A program made the translations under genes and the position numbers. Of a stretch of 64,000 nt of DNA, positions 39,527 to 47,034 are shown piece after piece (position 1 is the stretch's first letter; every line of letters starts with the position of its first letter). The notes under the pieces are model-generated. The model had not been told where the DNA came from. It made no database searches and was given only the letters and a program-made list of their open reading frames with translations. The DNA is from Candidatus Pseudoruminococcus merdavium (lineage in GTDB: Bacteria; Bacillota; Clostridia; Oscillospirales; Ruminococcaceae), in assembly GCA_904419745.1 (NCBI GenBank), contig CAJFSS010000009.1, forward strand, positions 41,410 to 105,409, written 5' to 3'.

Positions 39527-39641
39527 TATAATACCTGTGACATATTTTTGTGCTGTTTGCTGCCTTGAACGCCCCTGTTCGGGGCAGCAAACGGACTGGC
39601 CGTCTCATCATTTCAAGGGAATTTGCGAGCAGAGGGTCAGG
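39527..39641 (+). promoter_or_regulatory. Promoter and structured leader of the TRIC-type gene
   Basis: A perfect TATAAT (39527-39532) with a weak -35 (TATACA, 17 nt away) starts a leader of about 120 nt. Inside it TTTGCTGCC (39556-39564) pairs with GGCAGCAAA (39583-39591), enclosing GAAC/GTTC. GCCCC and GGGGC within the same segment offer a competing hairpin. A second stem ACGG/CCGT follows at 39591-39603. I could not match it to a known riboswitch class. Confidence 0.5.
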
Positions 39642-39665
39642 ATGATAGTTTGGGGGAGCATATCT

Positions 39666-40301
39666 ATGGATTTGATGACAGCTCTGGATACCATTGGTAT
39701 TATTGTATTTGCAGCATCGGGTGCGATCAATGCAATCCAGAAAAAGATGGACATTTTTGGAATCTTTACACTTGCCACTGTCACCGCAATTGGAGGAGGA
39801 GTAATCCGGGATGTCGTAATCAACATCGATCTTCCAACATTCTTCAAAAGGCCACAGTATTTGCTCTTTATTGCCGCAACCGTATTGCTGATTATTTTCA
39901 TGAGGGGCAAGTTTAAATGGCAGTTTTTATTTAATCTGTTTGATGCAATTGGCTTGGCGGTTTTCACCATACAGGCGGGGATGACTGCGATTTCCATGAA
40001 TCTCAATTTTATGACCTTCTTGTTTGTTTCCCTGATTACCGCGGTCGGCGGGGGTATTATCCGGGATGTTATGTCCAAGGAAGTTCCACTGGTTTTAAGG
40101 GAGGAAGTCTATGCGGTAGCATCCATTGCAGGTGCTGTCCTTTTCTGGTTTATCTATCCTTATCTTGGAATTACTGTCAGTGCCTATCTGTGTATTGCGT
40201 TTATTTTTATTCTCAGAATGGTTTGTGTCATATTTCATCTTAATTTACCAAAAATTCCTCTCAACTATGAAGATGCTGATCATAAAGCTGAAAAGAATTG
40301 A
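39666..40301 (+). CDS. TRIC-type (UPF0126/YadS) membrane channel protein
   Basis: The 211-residue protein belongs to the bacterial trimeric intracellular cation channel homologues, formerly UPF0126. It has about seven membrane spans with the internal repeat seen twice as TAIGGGVIRDVV and TAVGGGIIRDVM (residues about 37 and 125). Members are thought to pass potassium or small metabolites; glycine transport has been suggested for some. The start at 39666 has GGGGGAG 7 nt upstream; the frame to 39537 runs through the structured leader. A terminator follows directly. Confidence 0.85.
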   Translation: MDLMTALDTIGIIVFAASGAINAIQKKMDIFGIFTLATVTAIGGGVIRDVVINIDLPTFFKRPQYLLFIAATVLLIIFMRGKFKWQFLFNLFDAIGLAVFTIQAGMTAISMNLNFMTFLFVSLITAVGGGIIRDVMSKEVPLVLREEVYAVASIAGAVLFWFIYPYLGITVSAYLCIAFIFILRMVCVIFHLNLPKIPLNYEDADHKAEKN

Positions 40302-40310
40302 GGACGCCAT

Positions 40311-40336
40311 AACCTGCAACAATTGCTGCAGGTTTT
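40311..40336 (+). terminator. Terminator of the TRIC-type gene
   Basis: AACCTGCA pairs with TGCAGGTT (40327-40334) followed by TTCTC, beginning 10 nt after the stop codon. Confidence 0.7.
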
Positions 40337-40409
40337 CTCATTATATAATTAAAATTAAAACTCGCTTCCAATTATTTTTCCTGATAATGAAAGGAGACGG
40401 ACGTCCAAC

Positions 40410-41792
40410 ATGATAGAGGATATGACAACGGGAAAACCCACCAAAAAGATTCTGCTTTTCGCTTTACCCATGTTACTTGGAAATATTTTTCAGCAGATTT
40501 ATAATCTGGTGGACACCATTGTGGTTGGCCGTTTCGTCGGCCCAGACGCTTTGGCCGCTGTCGGTTCTTCTTTTACGATGATGACCTTTGTCACCTCGGT
40601 AATTATTGGACTGTGTATGGGAGCGGGCATACTGATAAGTCAGCTTTTTGGTGCGAAAGAATATATAAGGATGCAGCGCGCCATCGCAACTTCTTTTTAT
40701 TTTATACTTGCCATTACACTTGCCATAATGGCAATCACTTTACTGTTTACCGATTTGATTTTAGCCCTGTTCCAAACTCCGGCAGAAATTCTTGCCGATA
40801 CAAAAACTTACTTAACTTTTATTTTCTGGGGATTGATTTTCACCTTTTTCTATAACTTTGCCACTTGCCTGCTGCGTGCAATTGGGGATTCGAAAACCCC
40901 GCTTTATGCACTGATTGTCGCCTGCCTGGTTAACGTAGCGCTGGATCTTGTTTTTGTGGTAGTCTTCCACATGGGGGTTAGGGGTGCCGCTTTGGCAACA
41001 GTAATTGCTCAAGGTGTCTCTGCACTATTGGGTTGCCTGTCCGCAATAAAAAAGCTCTCTTTTTTACAGATTCAGCGGGAAAATCTTATATTTGACCGGG
41101 ATATGTTTCAAATGACAGCGCGTTACTCCGTCCTGACTTCTATTCAACAATCCATCATGAATTTTGGTATCCTTCTGGTACAGGGGCTTGTCAATACTTT
41201 TGGCGCTACTGCAATGGCCGCCTTTGCAGCGGCTGTTAAAATTGATTCTTTTGCCTATATGCCTGTTCAGGAATTTGGGAATGCCTTTTCCACCTATGTT
41301 GCCCAAAATGTTGGGGCTTCTGATACTCAGCGTGTTAAACTGGGGGTTCATGCCGCCATCCGCACAATTATCATATTCTGCATTATCATTTCTTCCCTAG
41401 TATTGATTTTCGCCCGGCAATTGATGATGATTTTTGTAGATGCTTGTGAAACCGCTATTATTGATATTGGTGCTCAGTATCTTTACATAGTAGGCGTTTT
41501 TTATGTACTAATTGGCTTTTTGTTTATGTTCTATGGCTTTTACCGTGGGATTGGGCAGCACAGTATGTCCATTATCCTGACAATCCTCTCCCTTGGCACT
41601 CGTGTCGCTCTCGCCTATCTTTTAGCCCCTACCACAATCGGCCTAGTTGGAATTTGGTGGGCCATTCCCATTGGATGGGCTATTGCAGATACTGTCGGGT
41701 TTGTTGTTTATGGGCGAGGAAAATGGACGCGGTTTGTTGCGGATTATGGGAAACACTTTGTAAAACCCAAAGACCAATTGAAAAAATCTTGA
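40410..41792 (+). CDS. MATE-family efflux transporter
   Basis: The 460-residue protein has twelve predicted spans and the MATE opening TGKPTKKILLFALPMLLGNIF with IYNLVDTIVVGRFVG, typical of the DinF-like/NorM clostridial group. It differs from the first MATE protein in this window and has no adjacent regulator. AAAGGAG lies about 14 nt before the ATG, slightly long spacing. Its stop codon overlaps the -35 of the tRNA-Leu promoter, so the two genes are packed without a terminator between them. Confidence 0.9.
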   Translation: MIEDMTTGKPTKKILLFALPMLLGNIFQQIYNLVDTIVVGRFVGPDALAAVGSSFTMMTFVTSVIIGLCMGAGILISQLFGAKEYIRMQRAIATSFYFILAITLAIMAITLLFTDLILALFQTPAEILADTKTYLTFIFWGLIFTFFYNFATCLLRAIGDSKTPLYALIVACLVNVALDLVFVVVFHMGVRGAALATVIAQGVSALLGCLSAIKKLSFLQIQRENLIFDRDMFQMTARYSVLTSIQQSIMNFGILLVQGLVNTFGATAMAAFAAAVKIDSFAYMPVQEFGNAFSTYVAQNVGASDTQRVKLGVHAAIRTIIIFCIIISSLVLIFARQLMMIFVDACETAIIDIGAQYLYIVGVFYVLIGFLFMFYGFYRGIGQHSMSIILTILSLGTRVALAYLLAPTTIGLVGIWWAIPIGWAIADTVGFVVYGRGKWTRFVADYGKHFVKPKDQLKKS

Positions 41793-41817
41793 CATTTTTT
41801 GACGTTTCTGGTATAAT
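41789..41817 (+). promoter_or_regulatory. Promoter of tRNA-Leu
   Basis: Perfect consensus: TTGACA (41789-41794), 17 nt, TATAAT (41812-41817). The -35 covers the stop codon of the MATE gene. Confidence 0.85.
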
Positions 41818-41831
41818 TAAATATGTTGCCT

Positions 41832-41915
41832 GCGGCAGTGCTGGAATTGGCAGACAGGCACGTTTGAGGGGCGTGTGTCCTTGACGTACGGGTTCAAGTC
41901 CCGTTTGCCGCACCA
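41832..41915 (+). tRNA. tRNA-Leu (anticodon GAG)
   Basis: A cloverleaf with acceptor GCGGCAG/TTGCCGC, long class II variable arm (GTCC-TTGACGT region), T arm ACGGG-TTCAAGT-CCCGT, discriminator A and an encoded CCA. The anticodon stem CACGT/GCGTG closes the loop TTGAGGG, giving anticodon GAG, which reads CUC and CUU. It matches the CUC specifier of the T-box at 14181-14466. Confidence 0.95.
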
Positions 41916-42000
41916 CCAGGCTGAGCCTGGACGCAATTCGCGTTCCGGGCTCAGTTTTTTATTTTGCCGTTTCACTTGCGTTTGCGGCGGACATCTTTTT
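41913..42000 (+). repeat. tRNA trailer repeat, copy 1 (after tRNA-Leu)
   Basis: From the CCA end onward, the trailer CCACCAGGCTGAGCCTGGACG and following about 70 nt align with the trailers at 42103 and 43915: the same hairpin, then a cGTTTGxG tract ending before TCTTTTTT. Confidence 0.5.
41921..41960 (+). terminator. Terminator of tRNA-Leu
   Basis: CTGAGCC (41921-41927) with inner GGACGC pairs with GGGCTCAG (41947-41954) and is followed by six Ts. Confidence 0.85.
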
Positions 42001-42016
42001 TGTCCTTTCACCCCCC

Positions 42017-42056
42017 AAAAACCTACGATGAGTAAGTTGCTCATCGTAGGTTTTTT
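42017..42056 (+). terminator. Second terminator downstream of tRNA-Leu
   Basis: AAAAACCTACGATGAG pairs with CTCATCGTAGGTTTTT, ending in six Ts. It acts as a back-up terminator; no gene lies between it and the first one. Confidence 0.8.
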
Positions 42057-42102
42057 CTATGCCTATCTCATGTTTTTATTTTCTATTTTGTCAACACTTC
42101 CA

Positions 42103-42190
42103 TCAGGCTGAATCCGGACGTATTGAGTGGATCCAGGTTCGGCTTTTTGATCGTTTGTGACTCGTGTTGGGTATTAGGCGTCCTATCTCC
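42103..42190 (+). repeat. tRNA trailer repeat, copy 2, without a tRNA
   Basis: CCATCAGGCTGAATCCGGACG and the following about 65 nt (hairpin, GGTTCGGCTTTTTG, then a GTGTTGGGTA tract) follow the same pattern as the trailers of tRNA-Leu and tRNA-Ala, but no tRNA precedes it. It may mark a lost tRNA gene. The rest of 42057-42427 shows no gene. Confidence 0.4.
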
Positions 42191-42427
42191 TCAAAACAAC
42201 TGAAAAATTTTTAAATATTGCTTCCCGCTTTCATAATCATCTCATTTTTCAAAATCTTCCAATAAATTGAGTTTGGATAATCCGACTTTTCATCTTAGGT
42301 TTATGCGGCGTTGCAATTGCATTCAGCTTTATTATTTCAGAATATTTTCCAATTTCTTATCTTTGAAACCCAATCTTCACTGATAATTCGATTGAGATCA
42401 TCCATACTAACAATCGAGGTGATATGT

Positions 42428-43726
42428 ATGGATTCTATCTGGACTAAGACTTCATTACCGCAATTTGAAAAGCTTCAAAAAGACATCAAGGTAGATGTCC
42501 TAGTAATAGGGGGAGGAATGGCTGGATTACTGTGCGCATATTTTTTAAAACAATCAGGAATTCGTTATGCATTGGTTGAAGCGGACAGAATCTGTAGTGG
42601 GATTACCAAAAACACAACAGCAAAAATCACGTTACAACATGGATTAATTTATCACAAATTGATTGAAAAATTTGGAATAGAAAAAGCTCAGATGTATCTG
42701 GAGGCAAATAAGGAAGCTTTGACCGAATACCAAAAATTATGCAAGGAGATCGACTGTGATTTTCAGCAGCAGGATGCTTTTGTCTACTCCCTGGATGACA
42801 AAGCCGTCTTAGAAAAAGAATTAGAAGCGCTTATAAGACTTGGATATCAGGCCGATTTGGTAAAAAACATCTCACTGCCTTTCTCTGTAGCTGGTTCCAT
42901 ACGGGTTCAGCAACAGGCGCAATTCCATCCATTAAAGTTTATTTCTAAACTTATACAGGGGTTACAAATCTATGAAAATACCCGTGTAAAAGAACTCTCC
43001 AAACATATGGCAACGACAGAACATGCAACAATTACAGCAAACAAAATCATTGTGGCAACCCACTTCCCTATTATCAACAAGCATGGAAGTTATTTTTTAA
43101 AAATGTACCAGCATCGTTCCTATGTACTTGCTCTTGAAAACACACCGAATTTTCAAGGGATGTATATAGATGGGGCGGAAAACGGGCTTTCTTTTCGCAA
43201 CTATGATAATATGCTGTTACTTGGCGGAGGTGGCCACCGCACCGGAAAAAATGGAGGAAATTGGAGTGTATTAGAACAGTTTGCCGCAAAATATCTCCCC
43301 GATTCCCATGAGGTCTGCCGTTGGGCGACCCAGGACTGTATGACATTGGATGGTATCCCCTATATTGGGCAATATTCTAAACGCACGCCGGATTTCTATG
43401 TAGCTACCGGTTTCAATAAGTGGGGAATGACATCTTCCATGGCAGCGGCAAAAATCCTCACCGATATGGTTATGGGAAAAAACACTCCATATGCGGAGGT
43501 ATTTTCGCCTTCCCGGAGCATTTTGCATCCACAACTTTTGATCAACGCCTATGAAGCTATGGTAAATCTGCTTACAATTTCTGATAAGCGCTGCCCTCAT
43601 ATGGGATGTGCTTTGAAGCGGAATCCACAAGAGCAGTCCTGGGATTGTCCCTGTCATGGTTCCCGTTTCACACACCAAGGAAAACTGATAGATAATCCAT
43701 CCACTGGGGATTTAAACAGGAAATAA
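42428..43726 (+). CDS. FAD-dependent oxidoreductase with C-terminal Rieske domain
   Basis: The 432-residue protein resembles B. subtilis YhfW. An N-terminal FAD-binding D-amino-acid-oxidase-like domain (VLVIGGGMAGLL at about residues 23-34) is followed by a C-terminal Rieske 2Fe-2S domain. The cluster ligands are visible as CPHMGC and CPCHGSRF (CxH...CxxH). Such proteins pass electrons between FAD and the Rieske cluster; the substrate is unknown. The start at 42428 has GAGGTGAT 7 nt upstream; the frame open to 42311 lacks a site. The C-terminus is somewhat short. It has no operon partner. Confidence 0.85.
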   Translation: MDSIWTKTSLPQFEKLQKDIKVDVLVIGGGMAGLLCAYFLKQSGIRYALVEADRICSGITKNTTAKITLQHGLIYHKLIEKFGIEKAQMYLEANKEALTEYQKLCKEIDCDFQQQDAFVYSLDDKAVLEKELEALIRLGYQADLVKNISLPFSVAGSIRVQQQAQFHPLKFISKLIQGLQIYENTRVKELSKHMATTEHATITANKIIVATHFPIINKHGSYFLKMYQHRSYVLALENTPNFQGMYIDGAENGLSFRNYDNMLLLGGGGHRTGKNGGNWSVLEQFAAKYLPDSHEVCRWATQDCMTLDGIPYIGQYSKRTPDFYVATGFNKWGMTSSMAAAKILTDMVMGKNTPYAEVFSPSRSILHPQLLINAYEAMVNLLTISDKRCPHMGCALKRNPQEQSWDCPCHGSRFTHQGKLIDNPSTGDLNRK

Positions 43727-43794
43727 ACAGAAAACACTAAAATTTTAATGGGTCCAAAGACCTAGTCCTGACTTCTCAATTTAAGAGAATTTAG

Positions 43795-43823
43795 TTGACA
43801 GAAGCTTGAAAGAGTGATAGACT
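43795..43823 (+). promoter_or_regulatory. Promoter of tRNA-Ala
   Basis: TTGACA (43795-43800), 17 nt, TAGACT (43818-43823), about 18 nt before the mature tRNA. Confidence 0.75.
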
Positions 43824-43841
43824 ATTTTTTGCAGTTATTGT

Positions 43842-43917
43842 GGGCCTGTAGCTCAGTTGGGAGAGCGTTCGGTTCGCATCCGAGAGGTCAAGGGTTCGAA
43901 TCCCTCCAGGTCCACCA
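43842..43917 (+). tRNA. tRNA-Ala (anticodon CGC)
   Basis: A 76-nt cloverleaf with acceptor GGGCCTG/CAGGTCC containing the G3-U70 pair that is the alanine identity element. The anticodon stem TTCGG/CCGAG encloses TTCGCAT, so the anticodon is CGC (reads GCG). Discriminator A and CCA are encoded. Confidence 0.93.
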
Positions 43918-44005
43918 CCAGGCTAAACCTGGACGTACTTTGCGTCCGAGGTTTGGCCTTTTCTTTTTGTATACTGCTCGCGTTTGGGACAGGTATCTTT
44001 TTTAT
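43915..44005 (+). repeat. tRNA trailer repeat, copy 3 (after tRNA-Ala)
   Basis: CCACCAGGCTAAACCTGGACGT and about 65 nt after it parallel the tRNA-Leu trailer, including the hairpin and a CGCGTTTGGGA tract before TCTTTTTT, although the two tRNAs are unrelated. Confidence 0.5.
43921..43967 (+). terminator. Terminator of tRNA-Ala
   Basis: GGCTAAACCT (43921-43930) pairs with AGGTTTGGCC with inner GGACG/CGTCC, then TTTTCTTTTT. Confidence 0.85.
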
Positions 44006-44022
44006 CAACGCTTCCCACAAAG

Positions 44023-44067
44023 AAAAGCTTGTAAATCCACTTGCCAGGAGGGTTTACAGGCTTTTTT
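44023..44067 (+). terminator. Second terminator downstream of tRNA-Ala
   Basis: AAAAGCTTGTAAATCC pairs (two G-U) with GGGTTTACAGGCTTTT and ends in TTTTTTG, a second terminator placed as after tRNA-Leu. Confidence 0.75.
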
Positions 44068-44098
44068 GTTTTACAACAATCCATTGGCCAAATCATGA

Positions 44099-44326
44099 TT
44101 ACGACACTACTACGACAGTTGTACCTATGAAAACGGCAAGGATATGCCACCCTGCCTGACTGTTACTATTTTTTCTGTTTCTGCTTTCTTCTATGTACTT
44201 TTCATCGCTATCAATCACCCAATTTCGCCCAATTTTTTGAGCAGTTTTATATTTTCCATTTTTACAATGGCGGTGGACAACAGATATCTCTTTTCCAACT
44301 TTTTTGGTATATTCTGCAAATGCAAT
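44099..44326 (-). pseudogene. Relic of a helix-turn-helix DNA-binding protein
   Basis: On the minus strand a frame without a start codon encodes SIAFAEYTKKVGKEISVVH, then RHCKNGKYKTAQKIGRNWV and IDSDEKYIEE. This is the typical core of excisionase-like HTH proteins (helix, turn, 'KIGRxWVI' strand). The upstream part runs into an aldo/keto reductase relic in another frame and no ribosome site exists. It stops at 44099. Confidence 0.55.
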
Positions 44327-44500
44327 GGATAAAACCGAAGTCGATGTAATCCATCCGTAAGGCTTTCAACTGCCAATCAATAGAGCGCTTGATTCCGTTC
44401 AAGTTCAGCCATATTTCTCGCTGCGGTCATCTGCATCGAAATGAACCTGGCAGAACACTTTGTCCCTGTAGCTGGAAACAGTCCGGACATAAACTTGGAA
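44310..44500 (-). pseudogene. Relic of an aldo/keto reductase
   Basis: Two adjoining minus-strand pieces in different frames read like one AKR segment: SSYRDKVFCQVHFDADDRS (about 44410-44480) and SIDWQLKALRMDYIDFGFI (about 44325-44390). The latter is the well-known 'LxxLxxDYIDF' segment of the barrel. A frameshift and stops separate them, so the gene is dead. Intact AKR genes are common near DUF3737 and SDR genes in related clusters. Confidence 0.5.
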
Positions 44501-44774
44501 AGGTATGGCAGAAAAAGCAAAGCCGACGCTGCCTCAGATGCCCACAGCGCCGATTTTTTCTCAATCAACATACGATTATAGTTCCAAAGCTAATCGACTC
44601 CCGCGCTGCAATTCTATGCAAAAATATCCGGGTGGAGAAAGAGATATGTCCGGACCTGTCTTCACCTTCCCCCATAAAATCCGGTTCAAAAGCAAGTACA
44701 ACAAAATCACGTTGGGCTAACTGATTTATTGTTAAAGTAGAATCTCCCGCATTCCTTTTGCTAAAATCTCTGCT

Positions 44775-45395
44775 TTAGCCTTCCAAAGAAAAGGTGACGG
44801 TAACGTCTCCGCTGCCGAGAGCTTCCTCCCAGCCGATGAGGTCATTAATACGGCCCAGCCGGGTATAACTCCAGGTATTAGAGCCGTAGAACATCACGAT
44901 CTGATTGCCCTGATACAACACAATATCCCCAGCATACGTTGTGGTCTGGCTATCGCAGGTAGGCAGACTCCGACTCAGCGGTCCCACTTTTTCAAAGCCA
45001 GAATAGTCCCGCATCTGGATAGTTACCGGGCCGTTTTCCATCATCTCCACCAGGGCGTCCACCGCTGCATTTTCTTCCAAAGTAGCAGTAAAGCTACTGC
45101 TGCCAATCTGTACATTCATCCGCATTTCCGTGTTTGTCTCCTCTGTAGTTTTATCTTCTGCCAACTGGGATACAGACGACGTACTGGAAGAAGAGCCTTC
45201 GGGCTGTTCTAAGGCAGAAGGCTCTGGCACCGATATTTCTGATTCCACAGGCGATTCGGATTCCAACCAAATTGTTGCCTGTGTAGAAGGTCCGCTCTCG
45301 GAATTGTTCTCAGCCTGTTCCCTGTTTCCACAGCCGGCCATCAGTATAATCATGGAAAAAATGACAATGAACAATAGGGGGAATGTCTTTTTCAT
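44775..45395 (-). CDS. Lipoprotein with cyclophilin-like domain
   Basis: The 206-residue protein has a lipoprotein signal (MKKTFPLLFIVIFSM then a lipobox ending MAGC at about residue 22). A Ser/Glu-rich linker leads to a C-terminal domain of about 115 residues. That domain, including FEKVGPLSRSLPTCDSQTTT and GDIVLYQGNQIVMFYG, matches the cyclophilin-like family PF18050. The role is unknown; such proteins often sit beside flavodoxin or AKR genes. The ATG at 45395 is preferred over GTG codons upstream because the signal peptide starts there. It follows the DUF3737 gene on the same strand. Confidence 0.85.
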   Translation of the reverse strand: MKKTFPLLFIVIFSMIILMAGCGNREQAENNSESGPSTQATIWLESESPVESEISVPEPSALEQPEGSSSSTSSVSQLAEDKTTEETNTEMRMNVQIGSSSFTATLEENAAVDALVEMMENGPVTIQMRDYSGFEKVGPLSRSLPTCDSQTTTYAGDIVLYQGNQIVMFYGSNTWSYTRLGRINDLIGWEEALGSGDVTVTFSLEG

Positions 45396-45456
45396 TTCAT
45401 TCACCACTTTCTATATTGATTCTCACAGGAAAGATGAAGAAACATGAGCATTCCAA

Positions 45457-46323
45457 TTATGCACATACACAGGTGCTGTTAGACTCCCGTTTCTGCACTT
45501 GTACGGTTCCCTTGGCCTGTTCCAGATCCCGGATGATTTCGCCTACATCCGGAACAACGATATGCCCGGACAAAGGATTTTTGATGCTGAGAACTAGTGT
45601 GGTAATCATAGCTTCCACCTCGCTGCGTTCAAAGGCCAAATCGCAGTCGACCATTTCGCAGTCCACAAGTTTCAGTCCTTTGCAGTAGCACAGGGGTTGC
45701 GTGCCAATGATCTTGCAGTTTTCAAAGGTGACGTTTTCGCAGTACCAAGCTAAATATTCGCCTTTGACTATGCTGTTGCGGACAGTGACGTTCTTCGCAT
45801 GCCAGAAAGCGTCTTTAGTATCAAAGATACAGTGTTCAAAGACCGAATCTTCGATGTACTGGAAGGAATATTTTCCCTTCATGCGTACATTCGAAAAGTG
45901 CAGTCCGGTAGAACGCATCATGAAATACTCGCTTTCTGCGTCGCAATCCTCCATTTCGATATGGTGGGCAGACCAGCCAAACTCCGGGGAAACAATATCA
46001 CAGCCACTCATTTTCACATTGGTGCATTCCCGTAGGGCCTTGATGCCGTGAAGTTTTGTATTTTCAATGGTGATATGGTCAGAATACCACAGAGCTGCCC
46101 GGCACAGTTCCGTCATCTCCGAATCCCGGATGACAAGGCCATGGTCATGCCAGAATGGATAACGCAGGTTAAAAAAGCTGTGTTCCACTTGTACATCCCT
46201 GCATTCTTTGAAAGCGCTCTCTCCATCGGTAGGACCGTCAAAGGAGCAGTTTTTCACCAAAATATCGTTGCTGCCGTAAAGGGCACGCTCTGCATCAAAA
46301 GTCTGATCCTGAATTGTCCTCAT
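45457..46323 (-). CDS. DUF3737 family protein
   Basis: The 288-residue protein has the repeating right-handed beta-helix-like strands of DUF3737 (PF12541). Phrases recur such as FEHCIFDTKDAFWHAKNVTV, VRNSIVKGEYLAWYCENVTF and FENCKIIGTQPLCYCKGL, each about 20 residues. The function is unknown; members often occur in gut Clostridia beside oxidoreductases and lipoproteins, as here. GGGAGG is 7 nt before the ATG at 46323. A 4-Cys tail (NSTCVCA) ends the protein. Confidence 0.88.
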   Translation of the reverse strand: MRTIQDQTFDAERALYGSNDILVKNCSFDGPTDGESAFKECRDVQVEHSFFNLRYPFWHDHGLVIRDSEMTELCRAALWYSDHITIENTKLHGIKALRECTNVKMSGCDIVSPEFGWSAHHIEMEDCDAESEYFMMRSTGLHFSNVRMKGKYSFQYIEDSVFEHCIFDTKDAFWHAKNVTVRNSIVKGEYLAWYCENVTFENCKIIGTQPLCYCKGLKLVDCEMVDCDLAFERSEVEAMITTLVLSIKNPLSGHIVVPDVGEIIRDLEQAKGTVQVQKRESNSTCVCA

Positions 46324-46344
46324 AAGAAAACCTCCCGTTCCCAA

Positions 46345-46608
46345 TCAATTTTTACCTTTTTTCTGTATTTGATAGATCAGATAGTCAAGACAGTCTATTT
46401 GCCTTTCTTCCCTATGAAGTCTGTCTAACAAATGCTTCCTATGGCTGGAAAGAAGCCGTAACTGTTGTTCTTCCTCATCATTGTCCTAAAGAGCCATGAA
46501 TTCCTCTACCATTTCATCAGTACATCCGGCGTCCTTTAGATTCTGTAAAACGGTATAGGCATAAGGATTACCAAAAGCCTCCCGCTTCGCTGTTTTGTTT
46601 TTACACAT
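46345..46608 (-). pseudogene. Small conserved protein broken by one amber codon
   Basis: An 87-codon frame starts MCKNKTAKREAFGNPYAYTV at 46608 and ends with a TGA at 46345. It is intact except for a single TAG at 46486-46488 (codon 41). On both sides the peptide keeps the family-like pattern (LQNLKDAGCTDEMVEEFMAL before; LRLLSSHRKHLLDRLH and IDCLDYLIYQIQ after). I recognise this as a common small gut-Firmicutes protein of unknown function. The lone stop suggests a recent mutation, a sequencing error, or suppression. Confidence 0.6.
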
Positions 46609-46665
46609 TTTTATTTTCCATCCCTAATAACCACAATCTGGTTGTCCCCGTCTCCCAGAACAGGG

Positions 46666-46896
46666 TTAAACGTCTAATAATTCTTCTGTGGCGTCAAAGG
46701 TATCAATCCAGGTGTTTTTTCCGTTGATTTTGACATCATGATAACGGGGGATACTGTTGTCCTTTAAGCGTATAACACGGGGATTCCCGCCATTGCCACA
46801 CGGGACGTTCAATTCCGCAGCATTCCTTGGGATATTACCACCCTCTACACTGATCTGGCCGCCTGTCTGGGAGGAAGAAACTCGATTATTTTTCAC
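46666..46896 (-). CDS. Hypothetical small protein or fragment (76 residues)
   Basis: A GTG-started frame ends with NGKNTWIDTFDATEELLDV. The composition is protein-like and the frame stays open for 19 more codons upstream to a TAG, but there is no ribosome site, so it may be the C-terminus of a lost gene. I do not recognise it. It lies between the broken small gene and the SDR gene on the same strand. Confidence 0.3.
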   Translation of the reverse strand: MKNNRVSSSQTGGQISVEGGNIPRNAAELNVPCGNGGNPRVIRLKDNSIPRYHDVKINGKNTWIDTFDATEELLDV

Positions 46897-47034
46897 AGAA
46901 AAATGGAAATCAGATGAACCGCTGCATTCCGCTGTTGCATACTAAGCACCAAAAGTAAGTCAATCAAGGCCACAAACTGATTTTTCATGATGTCCCAGTT
47001 CCCTATTCTATTTCCTTTCAAGCTCCCCTATCCA

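Noticed and set aside
39541..39660. Glycine riboswitch before the TRIC-type gene
   Set aside because: The conserved glycine aptamer sequences are not visible; the leader is listed as an unclassified structure instead.
42311..42427. N-terminal extension of the FAD-Rieske protein
   Set aside because: No ribosome site, no family-like residues; GAGGTGAT directly precedes the ATG at 42428.
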